Below, one piece after another: positions 1 to 7,167 of a DNA stretch of 15,538 nt; position 1 is the first letter of the stretch, and each line of letters opens with the position of its first letter. Below the pieces are notes generated by a model that was not told where the DNA came from, searched no databases, and saw nothing but the letters and a program-made list of their open reading frames with translations. Position numbers and translations under genes: made by a program. Origin of the DNA: a bacterium UBA3734 (GTDB lineage Bacteria > Bacteroidota > Bacteroidia > Bacteroidales > Bacteroidaceae); contig DFHC01000116.1 of NCBI GenBank assembly GCA_002372575.1, forward strand, positions 1 through 15,538, given 5' to 3'.

Positions 1-186
1 CGCCGGCTGGTGGTCTCTTACACCGCCTTCTCACCCTTACTCCCTTAAGCGGAGCGGTTGTTTTCTTCTGCCCTAACCTGCCTTCGCAGACAGCTTCTAC
101 TTTCAGAAGTGGAGCGTCCTGTGCTGCCCGGACTTTCCTCTCGCACGCCATTGCGCGCCAGCGACAGGCCGGAGCACTGCATTTCA
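1..186 (-). ncRNA. rnpB: RNase P RNA, 5' part (class A type), truncated by the window edge
   Basis: This is the catalytic RNA of RNase P, which removes the 5' leaders of pre-tRNAs. Read on the minus strand, it shows the conserved block GAGGAAAGTCCGGGC (about 140-126) preceded by a CCTGTCGCTGG element that resembles the 5' region of known RNase P RNAs. A second conserved block, AGGGTGAGAAGG followed by GTAAGAGACCACC, lies at about 38-10. Order and spacing fit the first half of the molecule, and the 3' half lies before position 1. The 5' end is estimated at about 178-188 from the -7 promoter box at 191-198. A short plus-strand open frame across this region (58-285) has no protein-like features and is treated as spurious. 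Confidence 0.93.
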
Positions 187-190
187 GGTG

Positions 191-198
191 CAAAGGTA
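191..198 (-). promoter_or_regulatory. -7 box of the rnpB promoter
   Basis: The minus strand reads TACCTTTG, an exact match to the Bacteroidetes -7 consensus TAnnTTTG, ending a few bases before the estimated 5' end of rnpB. No good TTTG -33 box is seen at the expected distance; the region there is only AT-rich. Confidence 0.6.
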
Positions 199-237
199 CG
201 AAAAATATTGTTAAATAGGAATAAAGAAGTGCGACAA

Positions 238-271
238 TTTGTCAGATTAACAATTTTTGCACCTAAATTTG
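238..271 (+). promoter_or_regulatory. Candidate htrA promoter
   Basis: TTTG (238-241) and TAAATTTG (264-271) are 22 bp apart and resemble the -33/-7 pair of the Bacteroidetes housekeeping sigma factor. This would give an mRNA leader of roughly 110 bases before htrA. The -33 box overlaps a small perfect palindrome, GACAA-T-TTGTC (233-243), which could bind a regulator but may be chance. The rest of 186-386 holds only a weak 5-bp hairpin (288-307) and no gene. Confidence 0.45.
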
Positions 272-386
272 CACGGCGAAAATAAACGACGGCGGAAAAA
301 ATCCGTCAATTCTCATGGATTTCGGAAGAAAACCACAGAGACGTTTGGAAAAGGAAATATGTTGAACTTTTAATACGAAAAAGAAC

Positions 387-1847
387 ATGAAAAAGTATCA
401 GAAAATTTTGCTGAGCGCCATGTGCATCGTCGCACTGGGCCTTTCAGCCGGCACGTTCATGAAGGTGAACGCAGCAGGCAGCGCCGCTGCCCCCGTAGCA
501 GGACAACCCGTCGATTTGACCTATGCAGCCGAGAAGGCACTGCCCTCGGTGGTGCATATCAAGTATGTGCAGAACTCGAAAACGCAGACCGTGCGCATGC
601 AGAGCAATCCGTTTGAAGATTTCTTCAACGACCCCTTCGGATTCTTCGGAAACCCGCAGGGCGGCACGCGTGAACGTCAGATTCAGACCCCGAGGCGCAC
701 GGCCACGGGTTCGGGCGTCATCATCTCGACCGACGGCTACATCGTGACGAACAACCACGTGGTGGAGGGCGCCGACGAGCTGACCGTGACGCTCCACGAC
801 AACCGCGAGTTCTCAGCCCGCATCGTGGGCACGGACAAGACGACCGACCTCGCCCTCATCAAAATCGACGGCAAGAGCCTGCCCGCCATCTCCATCGCCA
901 ACAGCGACAACCTGAAGGTGGGCGAATGGGTGCTGGCCGTGGGCAACCCACTCGGCCTGAACAACACGGTGACGGCGGGAATCGTGTCGGCCAAGGCGCG
1001 CAGCATCGGTATGAACGGCGTGGAATCGTTCATCCAGACCGACGCCGCCATCAACCAAGGCAACTCGGGCGGTGCGCTCGTCAATGCGCGTGGTGAACTC
1101 ATCGGCATCAATGCCGTGCTGGCCTCGCCCACAGGTTCTAACATCGGCTACGGCTTCGCCATTCCCACCACTATTATGAATAAGGTGGTGGCCGACATCA
1201 AGGAATACGGCACCGTGCAGCGCGCTCTGCTGGGCATTAAGGGCGGCGACGTGCTGAACTTCATCAACAGCGAGAAGGAGAAGGACAAGGAAGTCGATCT
1301 CGGCACGAACGAAGGCGTCTATGTCGATGAAGTCGATGCCGAAGGTGCCGGTGCCGACGCCGGACTCGAAAAGGGCGATGTCATCACCCACCTCGACGGC
1401 AAGAAGGTGACGAAGATGAGCGAAATGCAGGAAATCATGTACAACAAGCGGCCGGGCGACAAGGTGTCGATTACCTATCTGCACAACAAGAAGAGCCACA
1501 CGAAGACAGTGACGCTGAAAAACGCGCAGGGCAACACGAAGGTGGTGAAACAGGCCGACATGGACGTGCTCGGAGCCGACGTGCGCCCCGTCACGAAGCA
1601 GCAGCAGGAGCAGCTGAACATTTCGTATGGCTTGGAAGTCATCAAGGTGAACAACGGCAAGATGAAAAATGCCGGTGTAACCAAGGGCTTCATCATCCAG
1701 AGGGTGAACGACGAGTCGATGAAGACCATCGAAGACCTGCAACAGGCTGTCAAGGAAGCATCGACCAGCAAGGAGCCCGTGCTCATCATCCGCGGCCTCT
1801 ACCCGACGGGCAAGAAAGCCTACTTCGTGGTGGATTTGGCAGAGTAA
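387..1847 (+). CDS. htrA: HtrA/DegP-family periplasmic serine protease (Do)
   Basis: This is an exported trypsin-like protease/chaperone that degrades misfolded envelope proteins. The N-terminus [22 protein letters not shown] is a signal peptide, with cleavage likely near NAA (28-30). The protease domain (about 45-270) has all three catalytic residues: His124 in TNNHVVEG, Asp154 in TDLALIKI and Ser227 in GNSGGAL. A flexible insert rich in Phe, Asn and Gly (about 73-95) resembles the LA loop of DegP. Two PDZ domains follow, at about 280-375 and 390-482. The length of 486 residues is normal for a two-PDZ DegP/DegQ. It is probably monocistronic, with its own upstream promoter and a strong terminator right after the stop. 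DegP and DegQ cannot be told apart from sequence alone. No sigma-E-like site was recognised. Confidence 0.95.
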   Translation: MKKYQKILLSAMCIVALGLSAGTFMKVNAAGSAAAPVAGQPVDLTYAAEKALPSVVHIKYVQNSKTQTVRMQSNPFEDFFNDPFGFFGNPQGGTRERQIQTPRRTATGSGVIISTDGYIVTNNHVVEGADELTVTLHDNREFSARIVGTDKTTDLALIKIDGKSLPAISIANSDNLKVGEWVLAVGNPLGLNNTVTAGIVSAKARSIGMNGVESFIQTDAAINQGNSGGALVNARGELIGINAVLASPTGSNIGYGFAIPTTIMNKVVADIKEYGTVQRALLGIKGGDVLNFINSEKEKDKEVDLGTNEGVYVDEVDAEGAGADAGLEKGDVITHLDGKKVTKMSEMQEIMYNKRPGDKVSITYLHNKKSHTKTVTLKNAQGNTKVVKQADMDVLGADVRPVTKQQQEQLNISYGLEVIKVNNGKMKNAGVTKGFIIQRVNDESMKTIEDLQQAVKEASTSKEPVLIIRGLYPTGKKAYFVVDLAE

Positions 1848-1865
1848 AGCCTCAACCAGCTACAG

Positions 1866-1902
1866 GAAAGTGGAAATACGCAAATATTTCCACTTTTCTT
1901 TG
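1866..1902 (+). terminator. Rho-independent terminator of htrA
   Basis: A perfect 12-bp stem (1867-1878 with 1885-1896) encloses a 6-base loop and is followed by TTCTTTG. It starts about 20 bases after the htrA stop codon. The last bases of the T-rich tail are also the -33 box of the rpoD promoter. Confidence 0.8.
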
Positions 1903-1930
1903 TCCATTTCGCAGAAAAGCCGTATTTTTG
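1899..1930 (+). promoter_or_regulatory. rpoD promoter (TTTG-N20-TATTTTTG)
   Basis: TTTG (1899-1902) and TATTTTTG (1923-1930) match both consensus elements of the Bacteroidetes primary sigma factor, with a 20-bp spacer. Transcription would start near 1937, leaving a leader of about 20 bases before the rpoD ATG at 1958. This rules out the TTG at 1928 as a start, because it lies inside the -7 box. Confidence 0.75.
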
Positions 1931-1957
1931 CACTCGTATTTTTTTGAAATGACACGT

Positions 1958-2821
1958 ATGAGACAACTAAAAATAACGAAATCGATAACCAACAGAGAAA
2001 GCGCATCGCTCGAGAAATACCTGCAAGAGATTGGCCACGAGGAACTGCTCTCGGCCAACGAAGAGGTGGAACTGGCGCAGCGCATCCGCAACGGCGACCG
2101 CGAGGCTCTGGAGCGACTGACGAAGGCCAACCTGCGCTTCGTGGTTTCGGTGGCGAAGCAATACCAGAACCAAGGACTCGACCTCGCCGACCTCATCAAC
2201 GAGGGAAACGTGGGACTCATCAAGGCCGCCGAGAAATTCGACGAGACGCGCGGCTTCAAATTCATTTCATACGCCGTGTGGTGGATTCGCCAGAGCATTT
2301 TGCAGGCCCTGGCCGAGCAAAGCCGCATCGTCAGGGTGCCGCTGAATCAGGTCAATTCCGCCAGTAAAATCAGCAAGGCGCTCAACCAGTTTGAGCAGGA
2401 AAACGAGCGCCGACCGAGCATCAACGAAATCGCCGAAAAGGTGGATTTGCCCGAGGAGAAAATTGCCGACGCGATGAAGAACACGGGACGCCACATCTCG
2501 ATGGACGCGCCGTTTGCCGACGGCGACGAGGGCAGCCTGCTCGACGTGCTCCCCAACAACGACACGCCGCAGACCGACCAACTGCTGGTGATGGAGTCGC
2601 TGCGCGAGGAAATCGCCGTGGCCCTGAAGACGCTCAACGAGCGCGAGCGCAACGTCATCCAAGCGTTCTACGGCATCAACCAGCCCGAAATGACGCTCGA
2701 CGAAATCGGCCAGAAATACGGACTCACACGCGAGCGCGTGCGCCAAATTCGTGAAAAAGCCATCCGCCACCTGCGCAAGAATACGAAGAGCAAGGCGCTG
2801 AAAACGTATCTGGGGCAATAG
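1958..2821 (+). CDS. rpoD: Primary RNA polymerase sigma factor (sigma-70, Bacteroidetes type)
   Basis: This sigma factor directs RNA polymerase to the TTTG/TAnnTTTG promoters seen throughout this window. At 287 residues it is the usual Bacteroidetes length and lacks region 1.1 and the long non-conserved region of E. coli RpoD. Region 1.2 is at about 12-45 ([10 protein letters not shown]). Region 2 is at about 50-122, with the core-binding segment DLIQEG-like [13 protein letters not shown] and the aromatic melting motif YAVWWIRQS (105-113). Region 3 is at about 130-205, and region 4 at about 215-280, with the helix-turn-helix [19 protein letters not shown] (246-264). The ATG at 1958 gives the family N-terminus [15 protein letters not shown]. 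An upstream TTG lies within the promoter and is rejected as a start. Confidence 0.96.
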   Translation: MRQLKITKSITNRESASLEKYLQEIGHEELLSANEEVELAQRIRNGDREALERLTKANLRFVVSVAKQYQNQGLDLADLINEGNVGLIKAAEKFDETRGFKFISYAVWWIRQSILQALAEQSRIVRVPLNQVNSASKISKALNQFEQENERRPSINEIAEKVDLPEEKIADAMKNTGRHISMDAPFADGDEGSLLDVLPNNDTPQTDQLLVMESLREEIAVALKTLNERERNVIQAFYGINQPEMTLDEIGQKYGLTRERVRQIREKAIRHLRKNTKSKALKTYLGQ

Positions 2822-2835
2822 CAAGCCTCCCCCAG

Positions 2836-2853
2836 CCCCTCCGAATGGAGGGG
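2836..2853. repeat. REP-like palindrome (CCCCTCC / GGAGGGG)
   Basis: A perfect 7-bp stem (2836-2842 with 2847-2853) has a GAAT loop and is preceded by CCTCCCCCAG. It lies 15 bases after the rpoD stop. Elements of this form, a pyrimidine-rich tract plus a C/G palindrome, are frequent between genes in Bacteroidetes. A related one lies at 11871-11905. There is no T-tail, so it is only a weak terminator candidate. Confidence 0.6.
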
Positions 2854-2860
2854 AGCCGTA

Positions 2861-2925
2861 AAATTGTAAATCGTCAAATTGTGAAATCGTCAAATTGTAA
2901 AATAAATTGTAAATTGTCAAATTGT
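2861..2925. repeat. Degenerate AAATTGT repeat tract before the operon
   Basis: Six copies of AAATTGT start at 2861, 2876, 2892, 2904, 2911 and 2919. The first three are separated by AAATCGTC-like spacers. The tract ends two bases before the ATG at 2928, so it forms the whole leader of the next gene. It carries several TTG and TAAATTG motifs that could act as weak promoter boxes. Confidence 0.7.
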
Positions 2926-2927
2926 AA

Positions 2928-3545
2928 ATGAAAAAATCGATGGAATATAGAAAAAAAATACTGTCGGCGGTGCTTTTGGCCACGGTGCTGATGATGCCCA
3001 CAGAGGCGCTCGGCATCAACAAACTCACGAAAATCTATCTGTTCGGCTTCGCCACGTCGTTTACCGACTCAACGGTTTATATCACTGACATTCAAGAGAT
3101 TGACTCGGCCTGGATCGACTCTCGCACGAAGTTCCTCTACGGCCGTCAGGACTTTTCCTACCAGTTTGCGCAACATCTTCGTTCCGACGAGAATCCGCAT
3201 CCCACGGCCATCGTCGTCTTCGCCGAAAAGCGCAAAAACATCGAGAAAAAATTCCTGAAACTCAGAAAACGCTATACCAACCCGAAAAAAGGCGTTTTCA
3301 CCATCAAAACCATCGACAGCAACACGTTCCATTTCAGCGCCGTGATTCCCGACAGCCCCGAGGTGACCTACTCCAAAGATCAGCTGAAAGCCGCCATCAA
3401 AGAAGAGAAGGCTGCCATCAAACAGAAGCTGAAAGAGAAGAAAATCGCCGAGAAAAAAGAAAAAATCGCGAAAAAAGAAGCCAAGAAAAAGGCGATGAAC
3501 GAGGCCAAACAACGAGCAAAAGAACTTAAAGACAGCAAGCAATGA
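2928..3545 (+). CDS. Exported protein of unknown function with Lys/Glu-rich C-terminal tail
   Basis: I do not recognise the family. The 205-residue product starts with a clear signal peptide (basic MKKSMEYRKK, hydrophobic ILSAVLLATVLMM, cleavage probably after EALG at about 29), so it is exported and not lipid-anchored. Residues 30-135 form a mixed alpha/beta-looking domain with FGFATSFTDSTVYITDIQEI and YGRQDFSYQFAQHL. The last ~60 residues are mostly Lys, Glu and Ala and are probably a long helix or coiled coil. A second ATG at 2940 would give a shorter signal peptide. The stop overlaps the next start in ATGA (3542-3545), so translation is very likely coupled to the kinase-like gene. Confidence 0.8.
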   Translation: MKKSMEYRKKILSAVLLATVLMMPTEALGINKLTKIYLFGFATSFTDSTVYITDIQEIDSAWIDSRTKFLYGRQDFSYQFAQHLRSDENPHPTAIVVFAEKRKNIEKKFLKLRKRYTNPKKGVFTIKTIDSNTFHFSAVIPDSPEVTYSKDQLKAAIKEEKAAIKQKLKEKKIAEKKEKIAKKEAKKKAMNEAKQRAKELKDSKQ

Positions 3546-4444
3546 ACGGCCTGAGCATCAACCACTTCCGCATCGCAGAACACGACATCTGCATCCGCTT
3601 CAAGGAGTCGGATAAGAACGGAATGCAACTGCTGCCGTCGTTCGAGCCATTTCGCTCGGAAGGTAGCAGCGGAAAGCTGTTCTTCCAACTGACCGTCGAT
3701 GACCAGCTGCGCCCCGTTCCCAAAGCGCGCCGCGAGCGCATCCGTACCTTCGACACGGGCAACGGCGACACCATCGTCGATCAAATCGACGACGGCGGCT
3801 ACCAGTACATCATCAAAGACCTGCGCGGCCACGAATGTTGCCTGCTCATCGCCAACAAAGACTTCAGCGACTGCCACTGCGCGCTCAACGGCTCGTATAA
3901 TATGCGGAAATTCGGCCTGAACAACGCGCTGATGCTCATTTTCGCCTTCGCCGGAAGCCATCAAGACACGCTGCTCATCCACGCCTCGCTCGTGCGGCAA
4001 AATGGCTACGGCTACGCCTTCATCGCCAAGAGCGGAACGGGAAAGAGCACGCAGGTAAGCCTCTGGCTGCGCTATCTCCCCGGCTGCGACCTGATGAACG
4101 ACGACAACCCCATCATTCGCCTCATCGACGGCGAAGCCTACATCTTCGGCGGTCCGTGGAGCGGGAAAACGCCCTGCTACCGCAACGTGAAAGCCAAGCT
4201 CGGCGCCATCACACGCATAGACCGCGCCACCGAGAACAGCATCGAGAAACTGTTGCCCGTAGAGGCCTTCGCCTCGTTCCTGCCCTCGTGTTCCACGATG
4301 AAATGGGACGAAGACATCTTCGAACGCAACTGCGAAACCGTGACGCGCATCATCGAGCGCACACCCATCTACACGCTCCACTGCCTGCCCAACAAAGAAG
4401 CCGCCATCCTATGCAACAAAGCCATATCAAGGTTCGAGAAATAA
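3542..4444 (+). CDS. HPr kinase-like P-loop protein (putative Ser/Thr kinase)
   Basis: The 300-residue cytoplasmic protein resembles the C-terminal catalytic domain of HPr kinase/PEP-carboxykinase-fold kinases. It has LLIHASLV (144-151) leading to a P-loop AKSGTGKST (162-170), then MNDDNP (185-190), and GGPWSGKTPCYRN (203-215), which corresponds to the GTPWSGK motif of HprK-like proteins. The N-terminal ~120 residues are not similar to the HPr kinase N-domain as far as I can tell. No PTS genes lie nearby, so HPr is an unlikely substrate. Related kinases occur in peptide-modification clusters with a PqqD-like protein and an S24/S26 peptidase. Here the peptidase gene overlaps it by 34 bases, but no PqqD gene is present. 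The substrate is unknown, and the exported protein upstream is one guess. Confidence 0.8.
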   Translation: MNGLSINHFRIAEHDICIRFKESDKNGMQLLPSFEPFRSEGSSGKLFFQLTVDDQLRPVPKARRERIRTFDTGNGDTIVDQIDDGGYQYIIKDLRGHECCLLIANKDFSDCHCALNGSYNMRKFGLNNALMLIFAFAGSHQDTLLIHASLVRQNGYGYAFIAKSGTGKSTQVSLWLRYLPGCDLMNDDNPIIRLIDGEAYIFGGPWSGKTPCYRNVKAKLGAITRIDRATENSIEKLLPVEAFASFLPSCSTMKWDEDIFERNCETVTRIIERTPIYTLHCLPNKEAAILCNKAISRFEK

Positions 4445-4887
4445 AGCTGTCGAACGCCGAATTCCTGCCCGAAATCGTGAAACTGCTCGACGAAGGCCAC
4501 ACCGTTACGCTGCGGCTGCGCGGATTCAGCATGCGCCCCTTCCTCGAAGACAACCGCGACAAGGCGCTGATGACAAAGGCCACGAACCCCAAAGTGGGCG
4601 ACCCCGTGCTGGCCGAAATCGAGCCGAAGCACTTCGTTTTGCATCGCATCGTCCGCATCGACGGCGACCAAGTCACCCTGCGCGGCGACGGCAACCTGGG
4701 CTGCGAATACTGCACGCTGGCCGACGTGAAAGCCTCCATCATCGGCTTCTACCGCAAGGGACGCACCACGCTCGACCGCACCGACGGCTGGAAATGGCGC
4801 ACCTACTCATTCATTTGGACGCGCCTCTACCCCATCCGCCGCTATCTGCTTGCGTTCTATCGCAGGGTGTGGCTGAGGTTATTCTGA
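4411..4887 (+). CDS. S24/S26-type serine peptidase, SipW-like
   Basis: The 158-residue protein has the signal-peptidase fold motifs. RGFSMRPFL (37-45) carries the nucleophile Ser40, GDPVLAEI (63-70) is box C-like, FVLHRIV (75-81) places His78 where bacterial type I enzymes have Lys, and LRGDGN (90-95) matches box E. His in place of Lys is the hallmark of the ER/SipW (S26B) branch. It lacks the usual N-terminal membrane anchor. The C-terminus (about 130-158) is aromatic and strongly basic, and may be a membrane-associating helix. The ATG at 4411 is chosen because family similarity begins at about 4440; an upstream open stretch from 4156 is only antisense/frame shadow. It overlaps the kinase-like gene by 34 bases and is the last gene of the operon. 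Confidence 0.78.
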   Translation: MQQSHIKVREIKLSNAEFLPEIVKLLDEGHTVTLRLRGFSMRPFLEDNRDKALMTKATNPKVGDPVLAEIEPKHFVLHRIVRIDGDQVTLRGDGNLGCEYCTLADVKASIIGFYRKGRTTLDRTDGWKWRTYSFIWTRLYPIRRYLLAFYRRVWLRLF

Positions 4888-4984
4888 TTCCTGTGCGCTG
4901 ATCCAAGTAGAAAATAATTATAAAAAAACTGTGGCAAAGGTATTTCAAATAACGGAAAAAGAAAAAAAAACGTTTATCTTACTT

Positions 4985-5012
4985 CGGTAACCCGTTTTTT
5001 TTCGAGTTACCG
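4985..5012. terminator. Hairpin between convergent genes, possible bidirectional terminator
   Basis: CGGTAAC (4985-4991) pairs with GTTACCG (5006-5012), extended inward by two more pairs after one mismatch, around a T8 loop. It sits between the peptidase gene and tilS, which converge. It has no adjacent T-run; on the minus strand a T9 run follows after a gap. The rest of 4888-5095 is AT-rich with no gene seen. Confidence 0.4.
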
Positions 5013-5095
5013 TAGTGCTATCAGCATGAAAGGCCATTGTTAGGAATATAAAATAGCCAAAATTGTGAATCTCTGCATTTGCCGGCCTCAACGGG

Positions 5096-6448
5096 TTAAA
5101 AAACGAGCGTGAGGCGGAGGATGGACTCTGTTTGCGCTGTGACGCGGAAGCGATTGTCGGCGCGTTCGCCCACGAGCCAGACGATGCGGCCTGTGGCGTC
5201 GGTGACAACGCGCTGACGGCGCTTTTCGGGGAGCGATTTTTTACGGTCGGTGAGGTAGTCGCTCACGAGGCGGCTGCCCGCCATGCCGAAGGGCACGAAG
5301 CGGTCGGCTTCTTGCACGGGGCGCAGCGTGAGCGGAAAAACGACCTTGTCGGCATCCAATGTAGCGATATTCGGCGCCTTGCTAACGATGAAATCGGCGG
5401 TTTTCGGAAAAATCTCGACGTTGAGGGCGGTTTTTTCGCCAATCGGGTGGTTCCCCGGCTCGCTAATGACGAGCGACGAGGTTTTTTCATCGTTGCGGAG
5501 GCTGAGCAGCAGTCGGTTGCGGTCGAGTGTAAGCGTGTGGTCGGGACTGTACCACTGGCGGCCAGCCTGCTGCGTCAGCGTTTGGCTGATTTCGTCGATT
5601 TGGCTGCGGTTGAAGCCACGGGGAGCGAGCAGGTGGTACAAGGCGTATGCTGGCGAGGGCTGCCGGAGCAGTTTTTCGAGGTCGATTTCCATCAAAAACG
5701 GCGTTTTTTCCGATGATTCCGTGCAAATTTCCTTGGCGGCGATGCGAAGGGCATCGTCGAGAACAAGTTCCGCATCGCGCAGATGACGAGCCGTCAAATT
5801 CAGCTCCTGCACCACCGACGGATTGATTTCCTTCAATTTCGGGATGATTTCCAAGCGGATTTTGTTTCGGGTGAAATCGCTTTGAAAATTGCTTTGGTCG
5901 GTCATGAAATTTTGCCCCAGCGAGGTGAGATATTCCTCGATTTCATCGCGCGTAACTTCCAGCATCGTCCTCAGAATCGGACCGCGCCGAGGCGACATAC
6001 CCGTGAGCCCATGCAGGCCTGTGCCACGAAGCAGATGAAGCAGGACAGTTTCGGCTTGGTCGTCAGCATGATGAGCCGTACAAACTCCTTGTAAACCAAA
6101 TTTTTCAATGATTTCGTTAAAGTAATTATATCGCAGTTCGCGAGCCGCCATTTCGATGCTGAGTTTTCGCGTCTTAGCGTATTCCGCAGTTTCAAAATCG
6201 GCACGATGAAATGGGATGTTTTTCTGCTTGCAGAGCGATTCGCAAAATGCCGCATCGCGGTCGGATGCTTCGCCTCGAAGATGGAAATTGCAGTGCGCCG
6301 CCTCGACCTCATAGCCCAAGCGCTGCAACACGAGCAAGAGGCACACGCTGTCGGCACCGCCAGAAAGCGCTACGAGATAGCGTTTCGCGTGTTCGAGCAG
6401 TGCGTGACGCTCGATGAAATGGGCTATTTTCGCTTCAATCTTCCTCAT
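5096..6448 (-). CDS. tilS: tRNA(Ile)-lysidine synthetase
   Basis: This ATP-dependent enzyme converts C34 of the CAU-anticodon tRNA-Ile to lysidine, making it read AUA. With the ATG at 6448 the protein has 450 residues, typical for the long form. The PP-loop SGGADS is at 29-34, AHHADDQAETVLLHLLRGTG begins at about 125, and the conserved DFTRNKIR at about 191-198 belongs to the N-terminal catalytic domain. The C-terminal TilS domain (about 370-450) has the RPVQEADRFVPFGM and SDYLTDRK segments. A TTG at 6454, two codons upstream, is less likely as a start. The start lies inside the end of the exonuclease gene (14-base overlap), so the two are co-transcribed and probably translationally coupled. 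Confidence 0.96.
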   Translation of the reverse strand: MRKIEAKIAHFIERHALLEHAKRYLVALSGGADSVCLLLVLQRLGYEVEAAHCNFHLRGEASDRDAAFCESLCKQKNIPFHRADFETAEYAKTRKLSIEMAARELRYNYFNEIIEKFGLQGVCTAHHADDQAETVLLHLLRGTGLHGLTGMSPRRGPILRTMLEVTRDEIEEYLTSLGQNFMTDQSNFQSDFTRNKIRLEIIPKLKEINPSVVQELNLTARHLRDAELVLDDALRIAAKEICTESSEKTPFLMEIDLEKLLRQPSPAYALYHLLAPRGFNRSQIDEISQTLTQQAGRQWYSPDHTLTLDRNRLLLSLRNDEKTSSLVISEPGNHPIGEKTALNVEIFPKTADFIVSKAPNIATLDADKVVFPLTLRPVQEADRFVPFGMAGSRLVSDYLTDRKKSLPEKRRQRVVTDATGRIVWLVGERADNRFRVTAQTESILRLTLVF

Positions 6449-7058
6449 TTTCAAGCAGTTCGTAGTCGTTGGTGGCTTTCAGCCGACAAATTTCTTGGTA
6501 CATCTGCAAACACGCCCACGCATCCGTTGCGGCATAGCGCTTCTGGCGTTCGTTGAGCACGTCGGCATCCCAGTTGGTGAGCTGTTGCCGCTTGCTGATT
6601 TTCTGTCCGAACAGGTTGGCATAGAGTTTCTGCAGGCTCATATCTTCGATTCCGAGTTCGCCAACCATGTTCTGAAGGTCGATGAAATGGCCTGGAACGA
6701 AGAGTTTCCGCCGCTTCAGCGAGAGAATATCGTCGTGGAGCGAGAGGCCCACTTTCGCCACGCGCTCGTCTTCCAACAGTCGCACGATGGCGGGCGTGAG
6801 GTCGGTTCTGTTCAGGCGGAAGAGGAAGCAGATGTCGTTCGTCGAAACCTGCAGAAGCGACACCATGTGGAGCTGTCCGCGCCGGAACGACGGGCGCGTT
6901 TCGGTGTCGATGCCGAGAAAGGCCTGTGTGAGCAGGAAATCAACGGCCTTCTCCGCCTCGCGCTCGCTGAGCACCACCACGATGCGTCCCTCGAACGAAA
7001 CGGTGGGAAGGTCGGCAATATTTTCCTTTGGAAACCGGCTATAAATCGTTTTTTTCAT
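6435..7058 (-). CDS. DEDDy 3'-5' exonuclease domain protein (RNase D/WRN-like)
   Basis: The 207-residue protein is a single DnaQ-fold exonuclease domain, the type that removes nucleotides from the 3' ends of RNA or DNA with two metal ions. All four acidic residues and the Tyr are visible: Asp51 and Glu53 in GIDTET, Asp109/110 in VGLSLHDDI, and Tyr175 and Asp179 in RYAATDA. It lacks the HRDC domains of full-length RNase D and is closer in size to stand-alone WRN-like exonucleases common in Bacteroidetes. The stop overlaps the tilS start by 14 bases. It shares a divergent intergenic region with ftsK. The preferred substrate cannot be told from sequence. Confidence 0.9.
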   Translation of the reverse strand: MKKTIYSRFPKENIADLPTVSFEGRIVVVLSEREAEKAVDFLLTQAFLGIDTETRPSFRRGQLHMVSLLQVSTNDICFLFRLNRTDLTPAIVRLLEDERVAKVGLSLHDDILSLKRRKLFVPGHFIDLQNMVGELGIEDMSLQKLYANLFGQKISKRQQLTNWDADVLNERQKRYAATDAWACLQMYQEICRLKATNDYELLENEED

Positions 7059-7078
7059 AAAAATTCACTATCAACGTG

Positions 7079-7086
7079 CAAAATTA
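7079..7086 (-). promoter_or_regulatory. -7 box of the exonuclease-tilS operon
   Basis: The minus strand reads TAATTTTG, matching TAnnTTTG, 20 bases upstream of the exonuclease ATG. The -33 region is T-rich without an exact TTTG. Confidence 0.5.
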
Positions 7087-7105
7087 GAAAAAAAAGTGCG
7101 AAAAA

Positions 7106-7138
7106 TTGAGCGAATATGAGTTTTTTCCACTATTTTTG
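7106..7138 (+). promoter_or_regulatory. ftsK promoter
   Basis: TTG (7106-7108) and TATTTTTG (7131-7138) are separated by 22 bp. The -7 box is identical to that of rpoD. Transcription would begin near 7145, about 23 bases before the ftsK ATG. Confidence 0.6.
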
Positions 7139-7167
7139 CAGTTAAATTTCAAACAACACATACTTTT

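Noticed and set aside
58..285. 75-residue plus-strand open frame
   Set aside because: It lies mostly across the RNase P RNA gene on the opposite strand and its product has no protein-like pattern.
813..1742. 309-residue open frame antisense to htrA
   Set aside because: It mirrors the codon structure of htrA and shows no recognisable motif.
1928..1957. Ten-codon N-terminal extension of RpoD starting at TTG
   Set aside because: The TTG is part of the -7 promoter box, and the protein family starts at [10 protein letters not shown].
3380..4381. 333-residue open frame antisense to the kinase-like gene
   Set aside because: Same cause: a shadow of the real gene on the plus strand, with a low-complexity end opposite the Lys-rich tail.
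4933..4940. Minus-strand TACCTTTG promoter-like box after the peptidase gene
   Set aside because: It has no -33 box at the right distance and would only make antisense RNA to the peptidase gene.
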